NCBI RefSeq assembly: GCF_910592395.1
Contig: NC_088321.1
Location: 8,434,001 to 8,498,000, forward strand
Direction: 5' to 3'
DNA from: Lineus longissimus
Taxonomy: Eukaryota; Nemertea; Pilidiophora; Heteronemertea; Lineidae
Length of the DNA stretch: 64,000 nt
Position 1 is the first letter of the stretch. The number at the start of each line of letters is the position of its first letter. Made by a program: the position numbers and the translations under genes. The notes under the pieces were generated by a model. The model searched no databases. It had not been told where the DNA came from and saw nothing but the letters and a program-made list of their open reading frames with translations. This document shows positions 49,738 through 61,526 of this stretch, one piece after another.

Positions 49738-50803
49738 TGTACAGTCCAGGACCTATTACAAAATCTAGTCTTGTATGAATTTTGGAAACTGCATCCTGAT
49801 CTATACCTTCGAATTGAGGTCGGAATATCAGGGTGTTTATTTATCGAATCCCTTAGCAGCTTGTTAAACTGCCTCTGAGCATCTAACTCTGTCCCGGGTG
49901 TTCCAACTTTCGGTGTTCTAGTATCTCCCTGTGATCCCAAAAAACAATAAACATATGTCATGATAGAGTCATTCAACCTCTGTATCCCAGGATTACTTAA
50001 ACCTTTAGATTTTTTAGTCATAAACATCTGATATGTTTGTGGAGGTTTTGAGAAAAAAAAACATGCTTGTGTTTATTAAGATGATCTTTAATCCACCCTG
50101 AACTCCACTTTAGCTTATTCATACCAGTATCCCAGTCTTTACTGAACATAGGAGGTGTTCTATTTTCATAAACCTGGTGTAACAAGTAATTAACTTTAGC
50201 ATCAATAAGGTAAAATCCTGGATCATTTAGCAATGGTATAGTATGTAGAGTGGCTCACTCCAATCGTGCCAACCATCATTTACATTGAATACCGAGAAAT
50301 CATACTGGTCCTTTAAATCAAACTCACTCAATAGCTCTCCAAGTTTCTTACGGTTGATGTTGTTATTACCTTCATTGTATTTTTAAGTATCATTAACATT
50401 TGATAGTAAGCATGAAACTTGTAAATTGACCTAATCAAATGATCACTGTGGTTCAAATTGTCGTCTATTGAATTCCCACAACCAGAGGTAGCAAGCCATA
50501 CAGCTATGTTAAACAGGTTCTGGTAATTCAATAGCGGTTGCTTCGGCAACCTCAATTTTCAAGCTTAAAAAGTCCTGGAACTATGTAGGTTTCCTTAGGA
50601 TTAAAGAAGTTATTAGTATTAACACTTATTTGTAAGTTAAATAAATCATATGTGAAATTAGTATCTTGCTTCTTAGGAATAGGATAGTACATGTACTTGA
50701 TATCTTGTTTTACCACTGAAGGTGTCGGTTCTTGTGTTCCACCTTCGGTGCTAAGCCATTCTCAAGGACTAGAGACGTAACTAAAAGTCTTATGCTTCTT
50801 CAT
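49738..50803 (-). pseudogene. Element X large protein, N-terminal part, several frameshifts
   Basis: It begins at ATG 50803 and reads leftward in pieces. There is an early TGA after ~13 codons, a shift near 50545 and further shifts near 50390, 50230 and 50055. Segments include YDLFNLQISVNTNNFFNPKE, NLFNIAVWLATSGCGNSIDD, KVNYLLHQVYENRTPPMFSK and PKVGTPGTELDAQRQFNKLL. The composition (Asn/Tyr-rich, few charges clustered) suggests a structural protein, but no family is recognised. It continues into 39056-39363 beyond the inserted transposon. Confidence 0.4.
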
Positions 50804-51061
50804 CCTTGTATTTATTTAATTTAAATTCCCTGTAATGAGCGACCTAGTCTAGTTTCGTTCTCTTCGAAGAGAATGATTGACATGTTACTTCTTACAGACT
50901 GTACAAGACTGTACAGGTTGCAGTAATAGGATAATGGGTGCCATATTACTCGGTTTTTGTATTGGGATTAAGGCAACTTTAACTTGATTTGATTTTGGCC
51001 CTTTTTCCTACACAGAATCGTAGATATTCGCAGATCGCATTATCCTATTACTGATGTTGCC
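50804..51061. other. Non-coding spacer at right edge of element X
   Basis: It contains the palindrome TTCTCTTCGAAGAGAA near 50861 and direct TACAAGACTGTACA words near 50899-50918. No gene is seen. The element X boundary is not defined by a repeat. Confidence 0.3.
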
Positions 51062-52040
51062 TGCAAAAATCAGCTCAAAATTCCAACCGCTTCATGGTTT
51101 TTCAAACATTTGGTAAATTTTCGCAAAATTCTGCCATCAAACTCAAAAAGGGGCCTTGGATCCAGGGCCCATATGACCATCCATGAGCAAGAATGTATAG
51201 GACTGAAAAGCCTCTAAGACCTGGGTACAAGGTATTTTTAAAGTGGTCTGCATCCGCAAAACTGTGCGTGATATAACGCTGAAAATGGGGGATATTGATG
51301 ATAGATACATAATCTGATAAATGTTAAAGCTAAATTTTTATATCAATGCTGGTTTGTCAGTAATTCTTCAAAATATCACGAAAATGATATTCCCTCTCAA
51401 TCAACTAGACTTATGTTTTCACCCCAAATCGTGGTTCGGTACTCGGACTGAAATTGTCTTCTATGTCATCAAGAACATTTTCAAAAAATGTTGATATTTT
51501 GAGAACATGACCAAGTTGTCATTTCATGATATTGTTGATGTCGTATAGATGCTGCATGCAAAAATCAGCTCAAAATTCCAACCGCTTCATGGTTTTTCAA
51601 ACATTTGGTAAATTTATGCAAAATTCTGCCATCAAACTCAAAAAGGGGCCTTGGATCCAGGGCCCATATGACCATCCATGAGCATGAATGTATAGGACTG
51701 AAAAGCCTCTAAGACCTGGGTACAAGGTATTTTTAAAGTGGTCTGCATCTGCAAACAGTGCGTGATATAACGCTGAAAATGGGGGATATTGATGATTGAT
51801 ACATAATCTGATAGCTGTTAAAGCGAAATTCTCATATCAATGCTGGTTTGGCAGTAATTCTTCAAAATATCACGAATACGATATTCCCTCTCAATCAACT
51901 AGACTTTAATGTTTTCACCCCAAATATTGGTTTAGTACTCAGACTGACATTGTCTTCCATGTCACCAAGAAATTTTCAAAAAATGTTGATATTTTGAGAA
52001 CATGTCCAAATTGTCATTTCGTGATATTGAGAAGAATGGT
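51062..52040. repeat. Tandem duplication, 495-bp unit, two copies
   Basis: TGCAAAAATCAGCTCAAAAT begins at 51062 and again at 51557. The copies share CTTGGATCCAGGGCCCATAT and CTCAATCAACTAGACTT with a few percent difference. There is no open frame of note. Confidence 0.9.
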
Positions 52041-52089
52041 TAATTAGCAATGATATCGATATTTCGCTTCAGCATCAATCAGATTATTA

Positions 52090-52850
52090 GCTCACCTCTG
52101 GGGAGCTTATACGATACCCTGGCGTCCGTCGTCCGTCAGCGTCTGTTAGCGGAGCAAGTTTCGTTACCGCTAGGGCGAGATGGCTAAAACTTGGTGTGAT
52201 GGTAGCCTTGGGCAATATGACCAGAGCTATTTTTCTTTTTCGCGATATGACCTACTTTCTGGCCTCCAGGCGGCCATCTTGGAAATTGTTTTTTGCCTTT
52301 TTGAAGTTTGTGTTTGTACGTAGAGTGACGAAATTGTTATAGTGGGTGTATCTAATAAGGCTAAATGACATATCACCCAGGTTTTTGATTTGACCTTCTT
52401 TTCAAGGTCACAGAGGTCAAAGTTCACTAAATCACCGATAGGTAGCACGTTTCGTTTCTATTTGAGCTAGAAGGTTCTAAACTTGTGATGACATATATCT
52501 AGGGACCCTCTATTCTACCCAAAATATGTGTCCTGCTCGGACTTCAAATGCGGCCATCTTGAAAATTAAACAAAGTCGGATTGAAACCAAATTTTATGTG
52601 ATTGTATCCATGTACTCTCTATAATATCCTTGATTTTCAGTCAAATCCATCGACCAGTATGGCCACCAAGCGGCAATCTTGAAAAGTAAACAAAGTCCTT
52701 TTACTCCGAAACTAATGATCGGATTGCAACCAAAATTAATGTGATTATGTATCTATGTATACTCTTATCAATATTCCTAATTTTCAGTCTAATCCCATGG
52801 CAAATATGACCGCCAGGTCGCCATTTTTAAAATCCAACGAAGTCCTATTA
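52090..52850. repeat. Dispersed repeat with internal ~125-bp tandem units
   Basis: It begins GCTCACCTCTGGGGAGCTTA and then repeats a block with GCGGCCATCTTG, AAAGTAAACAAAGTCC, a GATTGTATC.ATGTA segment and TTTTCAGTCAAATCC about three times (near 52265, 52550, 52670 and 52810). The start resembles repeats common in marine invertebrate genomes; this is from memory of pattern only. Confidence 0.55.
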
Positions 52851-53341
52851 CTTATTATACTCTTGAACAGATGTCAACAAATTTGCATGTGACATGTACA
52901 TGTACATGTACACCTATAAAATGGCAACACGGGAAATATCTGTATGGGGACGTTTCATACGGGAGAGTTTTCATCCATATTGGCGTATATCTGGATGGGC
53001 GCGGCACTTGGATGAGCGTGGTACCCGGATGGGCGTGGCACAGGCTTCTCCACTACACATGAGATAGCCACTTTGGCCGCGGTCTAACTTGTCCGGAAAA
53101 CCTCGCTAAGATTGACCAGAAAACACATACTTTGACGCAAATATTCTATAAAAGGCATAAGTTGGGGAGTAACCCTTCGATAGTAGTGGTAGTTATGTGT
53201 TTATTGTTGATGATTATTATGATAATGACAATGAAAGTGAAATAGATATTAACCATAGGATTTATTTCATTTTACATGTAGTAACACCACGCTGGGATGT
53301 CAGGGTGGTGTGTCCCATCGCACTGCTCCTTCCCTGTTAGT

Positions 53342-53631
53342 GCGAGGTTTTTTTTACAGGTAGGTTCGTACCATTGTGTACATTGACAGCCAATCAGAGC
53401 TCAGTAACTTCGCCTGACGTCATCAAGTAAGAAACGCACGTGTTGTTAGTCAGTCAACAAGATCAGCGATGCATATTGACAAATGGTGCGAGTTCGAATC
53501 TCGGAAGGACCCAAAAAAATTACTTTTTGTTTTTATTGCTTTTGTTTTCATTTAATTAATTATTTTGATAATAAATTTCTTGGATGTCAATGTACCCAAT
53601 GGTACGAACCTACCTGTAAAAAAAACCTCGC
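53342..53631. mobile_element. TIR MITE (290 bp) with an internal B-box-like sequence
   Basis: 46-bp terminal inverted repeats (53342-53387 and 53586-53631), starting GCGAGGTTTTTTTTACAGGT, differ at about one position. Inside, GAGTTCGAATCTCGG (about 53492-53506) resembles a Pol III B box preceded by a degenerate A-box region. No coding capacity and no clear target-site duplication. Confidence 0.8.
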
Positions 53632-55018
53632 TGACGGTTAGGTGTTTTAGAATACATCGAATTAAAAAGGGCCAGCACCCCTCATACCGCACATTCCATG
53701 ACAAATGATCATTTCATGCAACACAGGCATTTAATGCACTGTCCAAAACTGGGCGCATTCAAATTACAGTATGTTTTACGAGCGCAGACAATAAGATTTG
53801 ATTGAATGAGATGTACATGTAATGAGATGTACATTGTTTTTATAATAGCCAGTGCCAAGTTGTATATATGTGATTCTGTTATATTTATACATATGAAATA
53901 TATAATAATTATAGCAGTTCATTGAAACTAAGAGTTCTTGTCTTTTCTCTAGGTCAACCCGATAAAATTAGCAGATAATTGGAAATTTTATATCCATCCA
54001 TCCATCCCGAAACGACTGCCAGTGGCATTTTTTTCACAAAAAAACAAAAGGCTTCTTGATGGTAGTCCGTCACGATGGAGGTAGTACAGTTCATCCCCTA
54101 GTGATGCTGATCATGCATACATAGATTATTGAGAGAAAAAACACCGATAAAAAATCGGACAGCTTGTAACACGGAATACAGGAGATTTTGAACGAGTTAT
54201 GACGTCAAATTATACGAAAAACGTTGAATTACGCATGACGTCAACCTCTATCATCTTCACGCCATATCGTATTACTCGAGAAGTGTTCATTTGCCAGTTA
54301 TGTATGATACGTCATTTTAAAGGTCATTATCTACGGATAAAACATATAGGAAAATAAACCCATTATCATAATACAACATGCCAGTAATTAGCAAGAGAAA
54401 ATTGTTATGAAAAAAAACGTTAAAAAAGTGCATTTTGCGCAATGACCTTGACTTTTCCCAGTGACCTTGACCTTTAACCATCTTTTTTATTTTTTATCTT
54501 TTTATTAAATCTGATTAGTTGTTTTAATTGTGTAAATGCGACTTCTATGTCGGGAGAAAAATGCGATTTACAAAAATACACGTTTTTTGTAAGTGGTTGC
54601 CATGGAAACGAATATATCTTAAATTGCCCAAGGGTGCCAGCCTGGCACCCGACGGATTCTGGACCAGTACACGTCATAGATATGGAAACTGCAAAAAAAT
54701 TGCGTTCACACCTTATTGCACGCTTTTCGGCTCTGCCACTGGACTAAGAGGGCACAAATCTAAATGAGGGAACTAAATTTAAGTTGGAAAAAATATGCAA
54801 GACTCTTTAAATGTACCAATTGCAAGCAGCCTTTAATAGTCTCACTTGGCATTGTAATGGTTTTATGCATTTAAATGACATCCAATGAGCGCAATGCTTA
54901 TTATAGTAGGTCGGGTTGTTTCGTCGTCCAATGATATAAAGTACATAAATAAATGTAAGCTATGAGGTTGGTCTGCAATTTTGAGTTCGGATCGCCATAT
55001 ATATCAGCCACCGATTGT

Positions 55019-56394
55019 CTACCGCGTGATGTATCTTTCGAGTTCTTCCTTTATCAGTGATAGATACGTTTCAGCAAGTTCATCGGACACAAGCATCTTA
55101 CTGTAGGAGAGTTCCCAGTGCAGGAGACACGAAGAGTTGATGCGATGAATGCTGTGACAAAACATGAGCGGTTCCCTGGTTCCAATCGACAGCTCAACTT
55201 TGTCTAAGCTTACGTTGCCTGCTCCGGGTGGAAATGTATCGTTCGCGGTCATTGATAGGTAGAACAGGTCCTGTACTGGCTCACACGCGCGGTAAAAAGC
55301 TTCACTGTCCTTAGTGATCATGTTATCAAACGTGGCGTTAGAATTTTTTATACTCGCCAAAATATGTTCCAGCTTCCCTAGAAGTTCCCGGTTTTCTTTC
55401 TTGATGGAGGCTGCGAGCTCCCAGAGCGCATCATTATTATTAGAACTCGCCATCTTTGCCGGGATTATTATTTTGTTACATAGTTCGCTTACAAAAACAC
55501 CGGAGTTGGACACAGGGGTTTGAGGTTTCATGTAGGGCCTCAGATCTACCACGAAGGGGGATTGCAGAGACCAACCCTGATCAGTGAGGAGCCCTGAGTT
55601 AATTAGCAACCTGTACAATGCCATCGCATGTGCAGCAACGCATACGCTATTCAATGAAACACTATGTTGGGCCACCTCCTTCTTTAGTTGTGAAGTCTGC
55701 TCCTTATCGAAAAGAAAACTAACCAATCCTGAACAACTTTGTGGATCACTCGGTTTATTCATCTCGTGAAGTTTAACCGCAAGGGCTTTTTGACTCGCCC
55801 AGTCATCGCCTGGCGCGATTTGGTCATATTGAATATCAGGATACTGGTTTAAGATGTGTTCGCGAGGAGGCAGGATAGGTAGACTTTCAATGTCATTGTC
55901 TCCGTTCTGGTCACATGATGCTTCCAAATAGGCCAGAAGATCAGGCAACAGATTGCTATTCATCGTCGTTCCGTCTATTATACAGGCTTGATAGGTGAAA
56001 ATGAACGGATAGATAAATCCTTGGTCGGTCTTTTCAGGCGCCAGGAGTTTGGTTCTCCAAAGCAGCTTCCCGAATGTAAACCACTCTGCCTGTTCGTCGC
56101 TTGCGATTGCGGCTCTCCTATCAGTGCATTGGAGAATCTCAAAGTCGGGTGCATCGGAAACTTCGGCGAAGTAGTTCTCACCATCCTTCAAGGTGACAGC
56201 CATGCGCAAGATAGCATGTCGTTTCTGTATGTTCTCAAGAGCTCCCCTAATCTGTTCCGGAGCCAACTCTATCTTTGATCGAATGACGACACACTTACGA
56301 ATGTGGCCCCATCCCTTCTCTCGTCCCGCTTTGAAAAAATATTCTTCATATTCCCCAAGTTCCGTTCGATTCTTGATTCCTGTCTGTTCTTATT
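55019..56394 (-). CDS. Condensation-domain/acyltransferase-like protein, main exon
   Basis: The frame is open from about 56394, where an upstream stop precedes a possible acceptor (AACAG), to the stop at 55019. It begins near LGEYEEYFFKAGREKG, then LAPEQIRGALENIQKRHAIL, the start of condensation/alcohol-acetyltransferase-like domains. The middle has LNSVCVAAHAMALYRLL and FVVDLRPYMKPQTPVSNSGV, and the C-terminus ends in EELERYITR. The domain normally has HHxxxDG (or HxxxD) as catalytic motif; here the position reads QACIIDG, so the His is absent. Function is therefore uncertain and perhaps non-catalytic. First exon(s) are not identified. A paralogue lies at 63672-64000 on the same strand. Confidence 0.7.
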
Positions 56395-56612
56395 GGTCGT
56401 TAAAGTTGCTAACAGTCGAACCGGTACAGAATGAGATCCGTGAACTATGGGCTTCCTCCCGTTAACCTGTAACCCTGGCGGAGCCCATCTAAAGAAATAG
56501 GTTGACGTCTTGACCACCTGCGGCATAAGGCGAAACATTGCGGCTTTGAGCTAAAAGTAAGTACAAAAGAATACAATACAATACAATATGGACCGAGTAA
56601 AACCATCCACAA

Positions 56613-56690
56613 TTACGGGTAGTTGTAAAACAAGAAACACAGAAACGAAACAGAAACACAGCAACACAGAAACGCAGAAACGAAACGCAG
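56613..56690. repeat. GAAACACA-type repeat (inverted copy at 61009-61075)
   Basis: TGTAAAACAAGAAACACAGA and a run of GAAACRCA words at 56613-56690 are matched in inverted orientation at 61009-61075. This may mark the ends of a foldback or two copies of one repeat; ORFs in it are low complexity only. Confidence 0.6.
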
Positions 56691-57289
56691 AAACGAAAAT
56701 CAAACGGGTTTTCATAAAGGTTGGAATCAAGCGGCACGCCGATACTTTCCTTGCCCAATCCGTTGTTATTGTCGTTTAAAAGTAAAATCTGAGGTTGGTG
56801 GGTTGCGGCCAGCCGGAATGCAATAGAGTTGTTGAGGGGATACATGGAGCAACTTGGGGGGGGGGGGGGGAGGGGGCGGCACGATATGGGTGAAGTCTTT
56901 TGAGGTGGTGGTGTAGTACTTTGGTAGGTTCGATTCGATTCCTACAGCATGTTATTTTAAATGAAGGTGCAGTGCAACATCTTGCCTTGTAGTGTTCAAT
57001 TTACATGAAGTACCAGGATCATCCTACAAATCCCGTCGGATGCAGCACTAAATGCAAGGTACGGTACCAGTACATGGGTGAATCATTTCGACGTTATGTG
57101 AGACGTGAGAGACCAATTTTGGCGACTAGAATAGAGTAAAGTGGGGGGGGGCGGGCGGGCACTAGACTTGGACTTGGAGTAACTCAATCTTGCCTGCCCA
57201 GCTGCTGCCTTTAAATAGTCCCTTTAAATATCTGTTTGTGTTAATGAGGTTGCAGTAGGGAAGTTCAGCCTAGTGTCGTGCACAGGCCA

Positions 57290-58240
57290 TGGAATGTACA
57301 AAAGAACAGGACTCGCTATTCGAAGGACTATTTTCTATTTACGCCGTGTAGTACATACATGTAGTGTATTGGGGAGGTCAGTGAGCTGCCTCTGGCCCTT
57401 CGACAAAATAACGAACGAGAACTGGAGTTTACAACATTGAGACTGTAATACTAATGCGTAAAATCTGAAAGATACAAAAATGTGCAGACATAAGAAACTG
57501 ACAATAAAACTCAATAAATCTAAAATATGCAGAGAAGACTCCTTAATTATATTATAACCAGCTGGTTGTGACAGGACGAAGACAGTGACGTCACAGACGA
57601 AGCACATGGTCGCGCATTGGGACGGCCGACTAGTGCTGCCTCCTCGCAATACGAAATGGAACTAAAACAGAGCCACACTGGCTTGGAAAATCTCTGCAAA
57701 ATAGGCCTCCAAAGGGAGCCAGATCCCACTAAATATGATTAACATGTTGTACGATGCCCCGTAGTTAATAAAAGGCCCTACAGTAGGCCAAGGAACCGAT
57801 AACAAGCTCATTTTAAGAGCCGCATCTCACGGACAGCGATTTGACGCAATCCAACATCCACTAGCGATGAGGGACCGTCGGAAGGCCGTCACAAAAGAGG
57901 CTTCAAAGGCACTTATGACCAAGTTGTCACTGGAAATATACGAGTTGCATTGGAGGAGGGGTTTCTTATGCATCTTTTAAAGCCTTTCTGGCTATACTAA
58001 CCTCTTTGGTTCTCGTTTTATGATACGTAAATTGGCGAAAGTCGAAGGGCTCAGACAGCCATAAAAATCACGCAGTGGCAAAAGCGTGCATGGAGAACCA
58101 CTTCACAGCGCATGCACAGAAATGTTTGTAGTTCCGTATCCGGAATAAATTAGGAGTTTTGCGGGAAAGGGACGGGCATTTACAGTCAGTGTAAATAGAA
58201 AATAGTCCTTCGAATAGAGAGTCATGTTCTATTGTACATT
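57290..58240. mobile_element. TIR MITE-like element (~950 bp)
   Basis: Ends GGAATGTACAAAAGAACAGG (57290) and its inverted partner near 58190-58240 share a ~53-bp repeat including CTATTCGAAGGACTATTTTC with a few mismatches. The interior has no recognisable gene. Target-site duplication is not evident. Confidence 0.7.
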
Positions 58241-59581
58241 CCTAGCAGGCCTATGGTCGTGTTCTGGTCATTGGTCATGCCGACTTACTGGCGGCTCATA
58301 TCGATCATAAAGTCCTCATGCCCTACAGATGGTGGATCGGCATGGTCATGGGTTAGATTCCTGTCCTCGAGATTGAGTGGTGCTTTGGTCATCACTCATT
58401 GGTAGACCCATCTGCAGTGCGTCAGTGATCGGGAAGGAGGACCATTTTGTCTTGGAGGCAGAGCCTTTTTAATTGAGATGAAGATGACAACTGATGGAAA
58501 TTAACATCATTCAGATATGGATGACTCATGGCCCAAGACTGACAGGATGACATCTTTTGAGTCCAGCTAAAGCATAACCAGTAACAATCTATACTATAAT
58601 GCGCGTTGTGGCCGCTAAATAGGAGGCGATTTTTGTTTCAAAATTGGGCCTCGAAAATGCGTCGAATTCTTGCAACTTTTGGTTTCGTAGGTGTGGATCA
58701 TAAGTAAGAGTGTCACTGAGGGTGTCATACGTCGAATATCTTCGTGGTTTTAGAATAAATAACAACTTTTCAGAGAGCACGTCGACTGGAGAGCTCCGCT
58801 CATTCTCAAAAGCATACACAAACTTCACGCATATTCTCCCTGCAACATCAGTATTAGCTTCCAGCACGTATGTAGTGCTATACAACCTGGTCCATGGTGC
58901 AGGGTATTAGCAGGGAGATTAATGATTAGCCTGTTCTATTTTAGTTCTATTCGAGAAACACTGACCTGAGTGATAAGGCAAATTCTGCAGAGTGGCCTAC
59001 CGGAACATGCAGTCAGGGTATCAATAAACAGTTATGCCAGGATGGACAAAATATGTACAGTGGCCAGCGCTTGCTCTTTGTTTTATTCTTTACTGACTGA
59101 TGTTGTCAGTTTGAATTGCGTTCTGCATCTCTCCATGCGCCTGGCTTTGGTCCGACAGTGGCATTGGGTACGGGAGTGGGTAGGTGATATGCCTAATATG
59201 TGAGGGCCTTATTTGGAACAGGACCTGCTGTCACTGGTCTCAATGCATTGTGCAAAATAGCGTACTCCAATCAATCTATTGGGGGTTGCATGTAGATAGC
59301 AGCAATAAGTCCCTAAATGCAGTTAATTTCGTGTTTAACCTTTAATAAAACTTCAGTAACGTTAGAAATTTAATGTAGCTCAATCATCGTGCCCATTTAA
59401 CTAATGTATATTACATTTCAACTTTGCCCGCTCCATGGGTATATGCTAGTGATTTTCAATGGATCACTTTCTTCTTTAATATGAAAATACATGTAAAAAA
59501 CTAAACCAGTAAACAACATAGAATTTCTAATTTCAAAGTAGATCAACACAAAACTGGCCCATTAGGGGCACTTTAAAACTA

Positions 59582-59764
59582 CGGAGTGTCCCAGAAATTA
59601 TGCTTGGTGAAGAAGTAAATGTTACAACACCAGTTACATGACTAATATCAGCCTATGAGCACATGCTTCAATATGTCCCTGAGTAAAGCAGTTTATTGCT
59701 TCCTGTGCCTAGTCAGCATCAAGGCCTATTGCAGAATTGTAGCGGAAAACTTTCTGGGACACTG
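59582..59764. mobile_element. Tc1/mariner-like MITE (183 bp), TSD TA
   Basis: The ends read CGGAGTGTCCCAGAAA and, inverted, CAGTGTCCCAGAAA, flanked by TA at 59580-59581 and 59765-59766. TA duplication and the AGTGTCCC termini suggest a Tc1/mariner derivative. Non-coding. Confidence 0.6.
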
Positions 59765-60173
59765 TAGCACTACATGATAAGAGACCATACAAATAAAATT
59801 TTCTACCTACATAAATCAACATCAATAACATGACCATTTGCAAAGATTAAGTCGAATGGCCAGGGGTAAATGAGAACACCTGCAGGTACATGTACACCGA
59901 CCGAGGACGTGAAGTAGGCCTACTTGTCATGCTGCCCTGGTGGCCACATTTGGAATTCGATTTTGCCAAAATGCTGCCCGAGGTGTAATCACACTAAGTT
60001 TTAGTGTTACGATACATGACGGTGAAAATACACCACATGTAGTATGAATCAAGCAATGTGATAAATGATTTCAATTAAAATTTACAAAAACAACAAAAAT
60101 GAGAATTGAAAATATGAATAGTATCCCGAAAAATTACCATGTGTGACTACCAGTTAAAACCAGGGATATGGTC

Positions 60174-60600
60174 CAGTAAATAAATCAATTAAGTGCTCTA
60201 TTAGATTTGCACCACAAAAACGTACATCATCAAAATATGTCTAGGACAGGCAAAAAGATGGATAGCTCCGATCATTACAATATCACCACTCTGGCAGTTC
60301 ATGATGACAATTCTAGACACGAAATAAATCAATCGATGAATATGGATTGCATCACAGAACACCACCATGACCACCAGCAGACCATTTAAAATCTATTCTA
60401 ATTCTATGCTAACCCTTGATATAGTTCAGTAAATAAATCAATTATTGAACACAAGTGCGCTCTCAAAATTGCACCACAAAACAGGCACATCATCAAAATA
60501 TGCCTGGGACAAACAAATAAAATGGATAGTTCAGATCATTACAGTTTTACCACTGGCACTCCAGCGGTTCATGATGACAATTCTAGACACGAAATAATCA
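60174..60600. repeat. Tandem duplication, ~253-bp period
   Basis: CAGTAAATAAATCAATTA, TTGCACCACAAAA, CATCATCAAAATATG and CATGATGACAATTCTAGACA occur at 60174-60335 and again at 60427-60600 with moderate divergence. Confidence 0.8.
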
Positions 60601-61526
60601 GGGTCAAAATGAAGAATGTTCAGTTGTCAAGTGGATTTTTTTAAAGTCTCCAAACTTGCTTAAATGAGTCAATTATTCTTTAAAAATTCCTGAATTCAAC
60701 AATTTTACTCAATTTTAACTAACCAAGATGATTATATTGAAGAGAAACTGCAAATAAGACTGTCAGGAGTGATCTCATGAAAATAAAGTGGGGCCGTTTC
60801 GACTAGGGGCCGTTTTTGGTCAGGGGCACGATCAAGGCCGGATGCTGCCAATCTGCGCACACGTTGATGAGGCTAAAAGGGGTATTGGGAAATGAGCATT
60901 CCTCCTTCCATTCCGACTGAATACCAGTTTTAGTTATACCCGCGTTCGCGGCCACAACCATGGCAACAAGATGGAGTCTGCAGACCAGAATTCGCCACAA
61001 GACTGGTTTCTGCGTTTCGATTCTGTGTTTCTGTGTTTCTGTTTCGTTTCTGTGTTTCTTGTTTTACAAGTACCCCACAATTACAGCCTATTGTGCGTTT
61101 CATACATAACCTTCTGTGCATCCTATTCCAATGGCCCTGTTCACGGCGTGCACTCTTCAAGAGGTTCGCCGTTCGTTTAAAATTAGAAACTTGAAATTGA
61201 ATATGAAGAAAATTTCCAGTTGATTACTACACTTATATACGTACCGAATCAGTAAAATTTCAATGTTACTGTTCAGTTTTTCAGAAAGTAACATTTGACA
61301 AAGTTATTCAAGCACTTTACTTGAAGCTGTCCATACCCTCCAATGTATGAATGTTCATGATATTTTGAATGATTTCGATGTTCATTTGAGTTTAAAAATG
61401 CCTTTGTGTAATAGTAAATTCCATCTGCCTGTGAAAAGGGTATTACTAAATTGCTAGAAATTTTTTTTGCAAGCCATTTTACATTCAACTACTATGTCCT
61501 GTATCGAAGGCCACGTAAGTTGTAAA

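Larger units (their letters stand above)
34946..50803 (-). mobile_element. Element X: unclassified virus-like or mobile element, nested host of two transposons
   Basis: Its own sequence is about 2.7 kb in three pieces: 34946-36252, 39053-39368 and 49733-50803. All pieces are coded on the minus strand, AT-rich and rich in Asn/Lys codons, unlike the flanks. The pieces become collinear once the Harbinger element (TSD ATT) and the TATTA-flanked transposon are removed. At the latter site a continuous reading frame is restored. The encoded proteins are not recognised: a large structural-like protein with a C-terminal TM tail, a Ser-rich basic protein, and a coiled-coil/TM protein. No integrase, polymerase or terminal repeat was identified, so this may be one end of a larger element. 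Confidence 0.5.

Noticed and set aside
56269-56538. Separate small minus-strand gene upstream of the condensation-like protein
   Set aside because: Its second half lies in the wrong frame over the start of the condensation-like exon; only its first part could be an upstream exon and there is no support for that.
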